NCBI GenBank assembly: GCA_963855995.1
Contig: OY979719.1
Coordinates: forward strand, 17,393,312-17,457,311
Direction of reading: 5' to 3'
Source: Muricea muricata
Taxonomy: Eukaryota > Cnidaria > Anthozoa > Malacalcyonacea > Plexauridae
Length of the DNA stretch: 64,000 bases
The notes under the pieces were generated by a model that saw only the letters and a program-made list of their open reading frames with translations, had not been told where the DNA came from and did not search any database. The position numbers and the translations under genes are program-made. Numbering within the stretch: the stretch's first letter is position 1; the number at the start of each line of letters is the position of its first letter. Positions 45,378 to 57,600 of this stretch are shown here, piece by piece.

Positions 45378-45890
45378 TTATCACATGCTTGCGCCTTTAT
45401 CAAGGTGATAAACAGGGTGACATAAAAACGATATGTCCCGGCGATATCGTTTTTTTGTCCCGCTGCAAAAACAAAGATGGCGTCCGACTGCGAATCCGTA
45501 GTGAAAAAGCAAAATATGTTATGATAGTAGGCCAGTAACAGAAAGATATGTGCAACTGTAAAAAGATAAGTTATTCTTGGCTTGTTTTTGCAAAGTTTTA
45601 GCTGTTTAATGTATTTTTTATACAATGTTTTTGCATTTATTCGGAAATGAAACCAAATTATTTATAATTAGAAAATAAAATCTGATTTTTGCCCCTGAAT
45701 AGCTCTGATAAAGGCACAAGTATGTGATAAATAGGTAATCACATTCGAGGTTCGGTAATATCAGTTTTATCGCTCTCGTTACGCTATCATATTTTCTCCC
45801 TCGTTCGCTGTGCTCACTCGCGACAAAATACGATATCATCCCTCAGCGATAAAACTGAGATCACCTGGCCCCTCAATGTGATAACGTATA
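45378..45890. mobile_element. Inverted-repeat element, family C copy 1
   Basis: Left TATCACATGCTTGCGCCTTT and right AAAGGCACAAGTATGTGATA are inverted. Inner text AAAAACGATATGTCCC, ACAAAGATGGCGTC and CCCTCGTTCGCTG recurs in 48095-48540. Confidence 0.78.
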
Positions 45891-45904
45891 CATAAAACCT
45901 ATTA

Positions 45905-46012
45905 TTATTTAACAATTATTCGGCGAATGGGAGGTGATTGTTGGTGTATATTCACGGAGACGAAGTCAAGGCGAATATTCACCATAATCACTGAGCGAAT
46001 AATTGTTTTATT
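45905..46012. mobile_element. Small foldback hairpin
   Basis: AACAATTATTCGGCGAATGG is matched by the inverse of GAGCGAATAATTGTT, and GTGATTGTTGGTGTATATTC by the inverse of GAATATTCACCATAATCAC. About 108 bp. Confidence 0.75.
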
Positions 46013-47477
46013 TAGTATAATGTCTTTAGTAAAACAAGTATAAAATGCACTTCTTTTATGAATACAGTTTGCTTCGGAAAATTCCTAAGTAAAGACTAAA
46101 GTTTATTTGTAATTTTTGAATAGTGAAAAATGCATTTGGTAAGTTATTTGGCGACAATCTATTACCTTAAGATAGTTTTAGATCAAAGTTTGTTTATATT
46201 CTTTGACTTTGTACTCCTGCAATTTTTTCCATTTGCTAATTTAGGCAAAAGTATATTATAAACATCAAAACGACTTTCATTGGCGGCCATTTTGAAAAAT
46301 ACCAACTAGTAAATAATGCCTCATATTTACTGGTCAGGCAACCAATCAAAACGCTTGAAATTGGTAAAGAAATTATACTAAATGACAATATATTGTTACA
46401 GCCTTGCGTTGTCAACTTTGTGACAATTTTTTCTCTCCTCCGCAGAGGTTTTTATTTCTTAAGCTAGTGCCTTTTCAAATTTGTCTTACACGACGTTTCG
46501 TCAGATATTGAGGCTCACGAAGTATTACGGGATCAGAGTTATTAGGGAAACCTTGTAACGAATCTGATATTTCTTTCAATCTTACAAGTCGTCTTCCAAA
46601 CTGGTTGACGACTTAGGGCAAGCATTGGGAACGCAGCTTGTTGACGGCTTATAGACAGACTTGCTACGAGTTGTGAGATTTTTAAGTGTGTATATGTTTT
46701 AATATCTGCCTGCTTTTGTTAACATTTGAGTTACTGTACACGTTTGAAATGAGACGAGATGGAAATGAGTTGCTCTAATGAAAGCTATTGTCGTGCAAAA
46801 GCCGTGTGTGTACTCTAGTATTGTGGTTGCCTGGGATCAGAAAATATTTAGATAGAATGTTTTGCTGCCGTAATGAGCTATGTACACAAAGATATATTTG
46901 CCGCTAGTCTGTCGCAGTATCGGGTATAATCCACGCGCATTATGATTTTCACCGACTGTTTAGCACTGTTTTGTTTAAAATTTGATTGTTTGTTCTGGGA
47001 AGCTCAATATCAGATGGCGGTCGGCGTGAGATGAATTACATTACACGTGTATGCTATAAGACCTGTTATGAAATATCAGAGCGTTTTTATGCTGCTAAAA
47101 TAAGTTTTAAATCAGCTTGTTATCGTGCTAAACTCGAATTTTTGGCATTGTTGTTAGTTTTACGTTTTTTCATATTGTAGGTCACAGCGGTCGAGCATTT
47201 TTTCACGTTTGTTCAAAAGCACAAAGAGTGGCATTATATGTAATAATCTTACACATCTATTTTGGCATTATACTGCACGTATTATTGAAGAGGAGGTGAA
47301 GGCCTTTGGGGTGGGGGAGGTGCTACCTCTAGTTATTGGAAGTAATCCCCCCTATTTAAATCAACTGTAAACTATTTTCTAGCCTTGTATTCTCAAGTAT
47401 GCTTTAGCGTGAATAATTGTTCTGCATAACTTTACAGTACAATTCTTTTCTCACATATTCTCGGAGCAGCAGTCACT

Positions 47478-47687
47478 AAAGCCTAGTTTTCATCTAGTCG
47501 TGAATGTCGTGATTATATCAAAGTAACCGATGTGATAGAGTATCTACGCCGATCTACACTCAATATGACTGACTAATTTGAATACAGCCCACAAAAGAAA
47601 AGGTAGATCCAAACTATATCACATCGTCGAGAATGACTTTAGTCCGACAGTTACGACCAAATGGAAACTATCCTGTGCAGTTCTATC
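47478..47687. mobile_element. Short MITE with TTTCCATTT ends, copy 2
   Basis: The same element as 23195-23390: shared GTCGTGAAT, GCCGATCTACACT, AGAAAAGGTAGATCC and AGTTACGACCAAATGGAAAC. Confidence 0.8.
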
Positions 47688-47700
47688 AATCAACTGAGGC

Positions 47701-47859
47701 ATAATATAACAATAGAGTTGACGTTCGCGAGCGTAAATATGTTTTTGGCCCGACTCAGAATCATTTTAGCCGGAGCGCAGCGAGGGTTAAAATGAGCTCT
47801 GAGGAGGGCCAAAAACATATTTATGCCCAAGAACATCAACTCTATTACTATTATAATAT
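47701..47859. mobile_element. Foldback element
   Basis: AATAGAGTTGACGTTC and TAAATATGTTTTTGGCCC are mirrored by GGGCCAAAAACATATTTA and GAACATCAACTCTATT. About 159 bp. Confidence 0.8.
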
Positions 47860-48094
47860 CTTTAAAGGCGATGTATTTAAAAAACACTTAAAATATCACT
47901 CAAAAGTGGGCATTTAAAATGATTTATAATTCGGCTATTACGTCAGCGGGCTAAAATACATTTAGCCCACTCATTTGTTTATTTTAGCCCGCAAAATACG
48001 TCGCAATGCTCGCTAAAGTTCTTATAATGTAAAAATATGGACTAGACTAGGATTTTATCCCTCATCCTCATTTATAAATTTGGCTTCTTTGAGA

Positions 48095-48540
48095 GATCTT
48101 TGCAGTGCCTTTACGAGGGCGATAACAGGGTGATGTAAAAACGATATGTCTCTGATATCGCTTTTTTGTCCCGCTAAATTTATCGCTGTCAAAACAAAGA
48201 TGGCGTCTGCCCGAAAGATTGTTGCCGTGAAATTTTACAGAATAAGTGATTTAAAAACATTATTAGAGTGAGAAAATCACACAGAAACTTGCAGCTATGA
48301 AAAGATAAGTTATTCTTTGTTTGTTTTTGTTAATTCCTCTTTGCTAGGTCTATTTTTTAATGATTTTACATTGCTGAAATGTTTATTTTCAAAATGTAGT
48401 ATGTTTTTTTACCCTGATCAAGGCAGAAGTATGTGATAAACAGGTTATCACACTTGGGACGAGGTGATGTCAGTTGTATCGCTCTCAGGACGGTATCATA
48501 AATGTCCCTCGTTCGCTGCGCCCATATATATGTAAATATA
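48095..48540. mobile_element. Inverted-repeat element, family C copy 2
   Basis: Matches 45378-45890: CAGGGTGATGTAAAAACGAT, ACAAAGATGGCGTCTG, AAGTATGTGATAAACAGG and CCCTCGTTCGCTGCGCCC. The left end is less complete. Confidence 0.75.
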
Positions 48541-51500
48541 TCTATATACAAAACGAGGTTTTTATATATGAGAATATGAGACCAATGACTTTGTATATGA
48601 GACCAATATACGAAATATATATATGAGACCAAATTTGATTTAAGCATACCCCCAGGCGCTTAGCATGAAGGTTATCACTGGATGGATAGGAATAGATGAT
48701 TTATACATAAGAAATGCTTTTGCCAAGCTAGACTAAATTTAAATAACTGATGGTAAATTTTAAGTGCTAACTCGACTTATATAGTACACCTTGAGGCATC
48801 AAAATTCGATGTCGTTCCTTAACTAAGGGATAAAGTTATTTCAAAGCTAAACTTCGTTTTCCCACTCTCCTCCGCAGAGCCAGAGGCAATATTTTTTGCC
48901 CGTATCCGCTTGGGTTCTGCAGAATCAGTTTTTAGTCGTATACATACTCTTTCACAATGACTGTTCGTTGACTCCACAAGGAAGTTCATGGATTGCAATA
49001 CATGAATCATACAAGTAATATTACAACTCAACCGCTTTAAATATTGTTGCAAAAAATAACGACAACGTATCTCTTAACGTTTTGCTCCATATCTTTTTAA
49101 AATCGCCACTTATTTTTCTAGTGTGCGTATGCTTTTGCATGGGTTTTGCGTCAACTTACGCAAAAATAATGGCAAATACTGAATGTTTATGTCATCGTCA
49201 ATGATGTGCAGTCATTGTGCACAATTATATAACACTTGCAATATATTTAAAGCTTTTACTATTGACGTATATGGACCTGTTGGTATTCAATTCCTAAGCA
49301 CGCAAGTTGCTTTCTATACCGTTGATAAGCACAAATGTTCTGCATGAATACTTTATTATTAAATACTTTATTATTAGGTGTGTAATTCATCACGTACGTT
49401 TGACAAAGGCGAAGTTCGTGTAAAATTGACAAAGTTTTGAACGAGAAATAGTACACCAGTCAGTAGAAATCAAAATAGAAAATGATTTAAAATGCAATGT
49501 TATGTTAACATTCAGACATCTGGGGATATTTCTGCGTGTTTCTTTTTGAAAACGACATAATATACTTATGAGAATTAAAGACTGTCGTATCTTAGAGATA
49601 TGACATGTGAATAAAATGTCAAGAATTTCCAAGCTTCTATCCACGATGATAAAATCGCGTGCTAATTAAACACCTCTCACATTGTCATGTCTAAATATTG
49701 TTCCACTCGATTCTCCCTTTTGCAACATTTATTTGCATCACAATCGAGACAAAAGCTCACTGCTTGAAACTGTCCTTGTTCGAAAGGCGCAAATGTTTAA
49801 ATAAGTTGGACTTAATTTATCTTAATGAGGTTTTGTATCCATAAAGTGCTTTCTTTCTTCACCTCTATTCACTCGGTTCAAGTTAAGAAATGTTCAAAGC
49901 AAGGTCACCTGTACAGCACATCACTTCTCGGAACTCTATTTTTGTGCCCTCTCATCTATCGTCTCCCTTAAGCCCATTTTGCGAGTAGGTGGTTTTTGAC
50001 ATAATCTTATCATCGTAGAGCGCGGTGGAATATTAACAGTTCTTTGTCCTGGCTATTAAACAAGATGCTAGTATGCTGCCTTGATATGCTCGCATAAAAC
50101 GCACGATTATTCAGGGTAACGTGTAAATAAATGATTGGAGGACATTGTTCAAACTCGAGATAGGATGAACAGCTTTGCAGACATATCTAGTATTGGACAG
50201 ACATGTTGTATATTGGTTTATTGAGTCGAGTGTGAAAGACGAGATAAAGCGTATCTTCTTATTTAATCCTACCCTAATAGCATTGCCCCTACCAAGATAA
50301 GGACTCATCCTGGGCAATGGGACCGAATTTAGTCTTTACTGCCACATCACAGTGGCCGCTATTAATACGCTTTTGACAGACAGATGGCTAAACTCTATCC
50401 CTATAATGCTGTATTTTATATCGGCACATTGCGAGTGGAATTCAAGCCGGTTTATGCTGCTTTTGCATTGTAATTCGGTGCATATTGCGACAAAATTGAA
50501 AATTCTCCTATGTGAATGCGGCAAAGTAGCAGCAAGCCGACAGAATATGTTGTTTTCCCTGCACTGCGCGCTAAAGCATCGACCAGGTCCACTGAACCCC
50601 CATGGTGGCTAATAAATAAGGCAATCGCGAGTAATAGAAAATACGGACACCCGCTTGGCCACAAATTTCTTTGTGCTTTTGAAATATTAAAAACTGTTAT
50701 CAATTGTGCCTGCATTATTTACGCGCTTCTGGTACAGAAGTCTGTGTGCCCATACTTCGTACACTGCTACTCAGCAAAGCCGGTTGAATATTTCAAGTGT
50801 CATCCATTTAGATCATCGCTCTCGAATATCCTTTCAAAACACTTAGAAGGGTCTAGAAATTTGACTTTTGTGAAAAGGTGACAAAAGGTCAAGCGTGGCG
50901 CATGGAATGCGTTTAAGCTCACATATCTTTCTGAGACATTCATAATGAAACAATGAGTGTTTCCATTGAATTAAACAGAACAAAAGGGTACAAATTTGTA
51001 CACTTTATGAAGTATGCATGGCTGCGTATTTTCCGCTACATGTTTTTACATAAAGAACCCGTGTTCATAAGCGATAGCTGTGTACGATGATTGCATCTAA
51101 TCTTTCAAAACAGTGGCAGTAGGCGAGCTGGCTTGTTGTGATTTTCTGCGCCCCCGATAGGCCAGAAATTTGTTTGTTATTTCAGTATTCGGGTAATTGT
51201 GACGAGCTGCCAGTACGCATGCGCCCGAGCTCGGCCTGCCGCATATATGATTGTGGTCCAAACTGTGTGTTTACATTCGTCGAGAGCGCTGATGTGGGCA
51301 GACTCGAACACAGCCAGCTGCTGCATCATCAAGGACGGCGGCAACCGATTTATGGAACTATAGACGGTTGTGTTATGAAGTGAATTTCGATTCACTCTTT
51401 CATTTTCGATTACACGAGTTGACAGACGGCACATTCCGAACGCTATCTGTCAAAACGTTCAGCCCTACGAGCTAAATTACCCAGTTGTATGCGAGGCCCC

Positions 51501-51646
51501 AAGACACCGTAGTGGACTCATCCTTGCAGCTGCCACAAACGCAATATACAGTCTGTTCGCTCGACTACGAGAAGATATGGCATTGAAGTAATGTATGAAC
51601 AACACTTGTGCTAGGTAAATTGTTTGAAAGGAATATCTCGTGAGTA

Positions 51647-54600
51647 ATGGCCGTCTGGTTTGTACGCTTCTTACTTAGTTTTATAACATTAATTCTGGTG
51701 TTTGGTCGGCCTGTCGCAGCAAAGAATGACACATCGTGTAGACTTAACACGAAATGCTACGAAGGAATTGTTCTCCCGACTTGGGGAGATCCTGAAGCCG
51801 ATGTATCGACGGGTATACGGGTCGCCAGAGCTTTTGTTTACTGCGTGGTCCTTATGTATTTTTTCCTCGGCGTTTCAATCATCGCTGACCGATTTATGGC
51901 AGCAATCGAAATAATTACGTCAAAAGAGAAGGATATCACACTTACGGATAAGAAAACGGGTAAACTTCGTGTAGTAACGGTGAAAATATGGAACGAGACT
52001 GTCTCGAATCTAACACTCATGGCGCTCGGTTCGTCGGCACCCGAGATTTTGCTGACCGTGATCGAAGTGTGCGGCAAGAATTTCGAAGCTGGCGAACTTG
52101 GACCATCGACAATTGTCGGTTCAGCAGCGTTTAATTTATTCGTTATTATTGCAATCTGCGTCTACTCAATTCCGTGCGATGATCATAGAACAATCAAGCA
52201 TATTCAAGTGTTTGCTGTGACTGCAACGTGCTCGCTTTTCGCATATGTTTGGCTGTATATTATTGTAGCCGTGAGCTCGCCCGATATTGTCACGATATGG
52301 GAAGGACTTCTGACGTTCGCTTTCTTTCCACTGCTAGTTATTATTGCTTGGGGCGCAGATCGCCGGTTCAATTTTTACCGTTATCTGAGGAAAAGAGTTC
52401 GCAGACAGAAACGACAGGGAGTTGTCGTCGTGCAAACTGGAGACTACGATGTGGTCGCCGTCAAAACAAAAGACGGCTACAGCCGGAATACCGAACTGGA
52501 TGGCAAGCCGTACGACATGGAAAACGGCGACGTGAACGCGGATCTAGACGAAGATACGGAACTTTTGAGTCACGATTTGACGGAGGAACGTCGCCTGAAA
52601 GCTATCCAAGTCGTACGCGAGATTCGACAGAAGAATCCTAATGCCGATAAGGAGACCATCGATCGCATATTGGAGCAGGAGAACCTAAAAGCGCAGCCGA
52701 AGAGTCGCGCGTTCTATCGCATCGAGGCAACACGCAAGATGGTCGGTAGCGGCAGCGTGTTGAAGGCGAAGCACGAGAAACTAGAACAGGCGGCCGCGCA
52801 TTCCATTGCAGACGTCGACGTCGAGATGAACGAGCTGGAAGAGCTCGAACGACAGCATATCACGCAGGTTTTTTTCGACCCACCGCACTTCACGTGTATG
52901 GAAAGCTGTGGCAGTTTGCTAGTCACGGTTGTGCGTGCGGGCGGTGACGTGAACCATACCGTGTACGTCGACTTCAAGACCGAAGACGGCACGGCGAAAT
53001 CTGGCGAAGATTACGAACGGACCGAGGGCACGTTGTGCTTCAAACCCGGCGAAACGGTGAAAACAATATCAGTGACGATTATTGATGATGATATATTCGA
53101 AGAGGATGAACATTTTACCGTTCGTTTGAGCAACATAAGGCTCGCCGGGTCAGATGGAAAAGCCGAGAGCTACGAAGGCCCGGCAGGGGTGCTTGGCCAT
53201 AACTCCGTTGCAGAGATTGTGATCCTTGATGATGATTATCCCGGGGTTTTCACGTTCGAGGAGGCAAGCAAAACGATCCCCGAAGCGGACAGGGTCGTGG
53301 CCCTTAATGTCATCCGGCAGCAAGGGGCGAGGGGCATCGTTAGGGTGCCATACCACACGATAGAGGGTACGGCGAAGGGCGGTGGCGAAGCGTTTGAAGA
53401 TGCCATCGGAGAGTTGGAATTCAGCAACGAGGAATACAGGTAGGAGAACTATTTTTATTTTATTTTCAATCTTATTTTAGTATCTACTCAGCGCATCTTT
53501 AAAATATGCCAAATCAGTTTTAAAATCAAGAGCACTTCATTGCTTATTAGCAAATTTGGAAAATTGGTCCAATTATGGTTCTCTTATTTATAAATCCGTA
53601 GCAGTAAAAAAACACCAATAAGCATGGTTTGCGCGCAACCAAAGCTCCTTGAAAGCCCTTGGAATTTTTGCAAACAATGTTTAAAATTGTGGAACTGCCG
53701 AATAAATTTCGACAAACCTACGTGAATTTGTAACGTGTTTTTTACGCCGAACTTTAAGAAATCTTGATTTTTCTATTGAGACGTAGGCAATTGTATTGAT
53801 ATATTTGCATCTAGAGTTGTCGAAGCTAAACTTTGCTGGTCGGAATATAGATTGCCATTAATTCGCGTCTGTTTTTTTTTAAGAAAAATTGTTCGTTCAT
53901 TCCTAATTAGAGGTCAGAAAAGAGCGTGTTGCTATTAAAATAACATGTGTCCTGTGTTGTTGATCGCGAATTTTGTTAAGACACAGCGAAATATCCTTCG
54001 GAATATATCCAGCTTCGTATTTCGTCGATGTAAATATTCACTGCTTTTTTGCCCTTGACAGTACAGGTTTGTTGACATCAAAATGCAAATTTTTGCTCTT
54101 TGAATTTGCGTTGGCGTTCTCCGGAACTGTGTTCCGTTTTGTGAGAGGAAATGTAATTGTCTATTGAAAGTAAATGTTTCTGTATGCGTGAAACAACATT
54201 GTTTTAGGTTGTTAGCGACATTCAAGTGCTCTTTATTGGTTTTCTTGTATGATTTTTCAAGCACGATGGGCATTGTTTTTCGTTTAACATGTTTGACATG
54301 ATCACCAGCACCGCGGGAAACATCTGCCATTTTCGTGCCCAATTTAACAGCCATAAAGCGAAAAAATGCCTGTCGAAAATAGCTGCTTTGTCGCCTTTTT
54401 GTCTTTTCACATCGCCTTCCTGCATATTGTAATGTACACATTTGAATGTATTGCCTAATTTGTTAAAATAAAAGCATTGTTAAGCCCGCCCTGCCGAAGT
54501 TCTAATTTATTACATATGCCTGTGTGATAAATAAATTTAAAGCTTGTAGTATCATACTGCCTTTGGTCCAGTCATGCTGTTTTGCCATCGAGAATATACC

Positions 54601-57600
54601 GCATTGCATGCCGTATTTCAATTGCTTTTTTTGTCGCGAGTTTTCGTCGCACTTTATTATTCACTTTATTCTTTACATTTCAACAGAAAAAACTCAACAA
54701 ATCAGCAGCGAATTAGATTATCTGAAAATGGGCGTTATTTTAAAAATGCCAATTTATTGTCAAAACGCGAAAGCGCTTTCGCAAAAATTACGGTTGCTTG
54801 GGAATTTCGACAGATGCGCTGGGCACGCGTTTGATTTTCGATGCTTATTACAAAGGTTAATTCATTAATATCGCCAAACGAGCTCCATTTTGAAAAGGAA
54901 GAGATTTTAATTAAAGATACGATCTGACACGTTCAACAGCTTGTAAAAAGATGCCCATTCCGTATCAGTTTCGGAAATCCAAAGTTGGTTTTCGAAAAAC
55001 CATGTTTAGTTTTTGAAAACTGTTTGTCATTCCGCACTTTTTTCGGACATTGGGTGTTAATTTTGCTCTCGGATTAATCAATTAGTTTACAGACATAACA
55101 TTTCGATGTCCAAAAATGTTGTTAAAAATGATTAATTACGACGTCGAATATAGAACAAGCATGCTGGAACAGAACTCTTTATTTAATCTTGTGTGTAAAT
55201 CTTTTTAATGACCCGGGGAAAACGTCAAAACAAGTGACACGCTTTGGCATTTTTGAACATGAAAACATTTGCACAGACGAGATACATTTTTGCGATTAAA
55301 ATTCTGTCGCATTCTTCCATTGTATTACTATCTATGAATTTTTATCTATATATGTGCGGTATATGTAAGCTTTTAGAAGGTTTTAATAACGTTGCAGAGA
55401 GCAAAACATGCATGCATAGGTTGTGTGCGAGGTAAACAGATGCATTTTTTAAAAGCCAATTAAGCCAGAAAACGATGTGGGCAAACATTAAGGACGACAT
55501 TTTGTGAATAGCATTTGCTTTGAGCAAAATTTTTCAATTTGTTTATTCATGTTTATTGTATATTGTTCCTTCACTGAAAATGCATTGACATTAGTTGATG
55601 AATTTCATATATACAATTCGCGTATTATGTTTTCAGCCGCCTATGGTATAACCAAATTACGTTTGAAGGAAGTTTCTTCGAAAGGTCGATCGAAACGTCA
55701 GTCATTTCAATTAACGGAAAACACAAGAAGTACATGAATTTTAATTTTGAATAACACGAAAAATGAATGCATTTAACTATTTCTCAAACTAACACAGTCG
55801 GCCAGTGTTGAATTTCGTGGTTGTATATCGTTTAGATAAAACGTATAAATTGATGCAAAATATACGTGTATACAAGCAATGTAAGTTAGATGATTTTGCG
55901 GGTCGCTTTCAGAAGTGCTTTACTTTAAAAACATACACGTGACAGTAGGCAATTCCAATATTATAGACTAGATTTTGATCAAACTATGAACAAAAAGTTT
56001 CATCACTGCTAAAAAGAGCATCTTAAAAATTGTAGAACTGCAAAGTTTGGTGGCGAAATGTTGTAAAGAGAGGAAAATATGGCCTTTTAAAATTATAAAT
56101 TTATACCACAGAAAGTGCTAAACTCTCCCGTGCCTAATACAAATATATACAAAATTCGCAAACATCGTAGGGCTATATTTTCTGTTATTTGCAACATTTC
56201 GTCACCAAACTTTTCAATTCTACTAATTACTACAGACGCTCTTTTCAGCTCTGATGAAAGTTTTGGCTCGTTTTGCGTGCATCAAATTTTAGTCTGTCAT
56301 GGAGTTCGCCTATTATCATCTTGAATATTAGTAATTTGCATTACGCTGTCTCAACAAGCCATGAAATTGATCAAAGTTTGTTTGAGCACAACTCAATAGC
56401 TAGCTCATAAAAAACCCCAAGTTTTGACTGCATACGGTTGAATTTGACAACAGTTTTGGAGAGGTATTGCAGATGGCGTCTAATGAAAGCTGTGGGGAGC
56501 CACTTACTTTCGACAACACTACATAATTCAAGACAAACAGGGCCAATATTTATCGCGAAAAATACTGTTTAAATATTTGAGATGTTACAAAGCTGGGTTG
56601 TTCTTTGTTACATCGCGACAGTACGACAGGAGGTGTTCATTTTTTTTACCTGAAATTTATAGGACTGGTTCTTTCACTATCTGAAGACTGAAACGATAAG
56701 ACAGAACTCGACGTTTGAAACGAGTTCTGTTTATCGTTTCACGCAGAGAATGAACCCACAGTTTGTGTGGTAGTGCCTGCACGACCGAAACAAGCAACGT
56801 TAGTTCATTTTTTTTTTTAATTTTGTTTTTTTAACACCACAATTCACAACCCTAATTACTATATACAGCTATTTCAATTGGGTTGTTCTTCCAAAAGCGT
56901 AAACTGTGAATTCTGAGCGCGCAAGGGATGATGGATCATTGCTTATTTGGGCTCTGATACTTTAGCAAGTAAATTTGCTGTCGCTTAAGTTTCCTGTGTG
57001 CCTTTTCGATGCTGTTTCAAAGAAATAATTTGTGTTTAGAGGTGAAATAAGCAATAATCCGTCAATCCGTAAAATTTAGAGTCTACACTTTTGGAAGGAA
57101 CCTTTATTGGATTGGCTGTATACTGTACTCTGTGGAGTAAATTCTACTGGCGAACATTGGCATTTGTAAAAGAACAGCTCCCTTTCGACCTGTAAAGCAA
57201 ATGTTTTATCTGCCATATATTGCTTCATTAGGCATGTTTACAAATTCATCTGCGTGTGCATGTTTTGCGAACGGCCCATCGCTTCGAGGCTCTTTCCATA
57301 TTATATTTGCAGTAAACATACTGAAAAAAAATTTAATTGGCTCTTATCTTACTGCAGTATTGTTATCTAGCAGGTACGACTACTTGAAACGCAAAGAGTT
57401 TTAAAGCCGAAAATTTCACAAAATTTGGTTAATTTTACACATTGTAACAGTCATATTGGAAGAATGCGAAACTGTCAAAATTTCGATTCTATATAGGACT
57501 GAAATTAACACGTTCATTAATTAAAGCGAAACAAGAAACCATTTATAAATTTTAATGCATTCATTTAAAGCAAATTGAATTTAGACCTTTTTCGATGAGA

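Larger units (their letters stand above)
44558..51646. other. 7 kb spacer between GOLGA5 and the Na+/Ca2+ exchanger
   Basis: No exon with family similarity or good splice context was found on either strand. It holds a CAAGTTG-rich repeat (45240-45370), a paired 0.4-0.5 kb element (45378-45890 and 48095-48540), foldbacks at 45905-46012 and 47701-47859, and a MITE at 47478-47687. The part from 48650 to 51646 looks free of repeats and may hold 5' UTR exons and control elements of the exchanger; a few open frames near 50350-50880 and 51138-51383 lack support. Confidence 0.6.

Noticed and set aside
45131-45625. A 164-codon minus-strand frame
   Set aside because: It overlaps the CAAGTTG repeat and family C element; no domain and no splice context.
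50352-50881. Overlapping plus and minus open frames upstream of the exchanger
   Set aside because: No family similarity, no sustained codon pattern, and overlapping frames on both strands; more likely untranslated or random.
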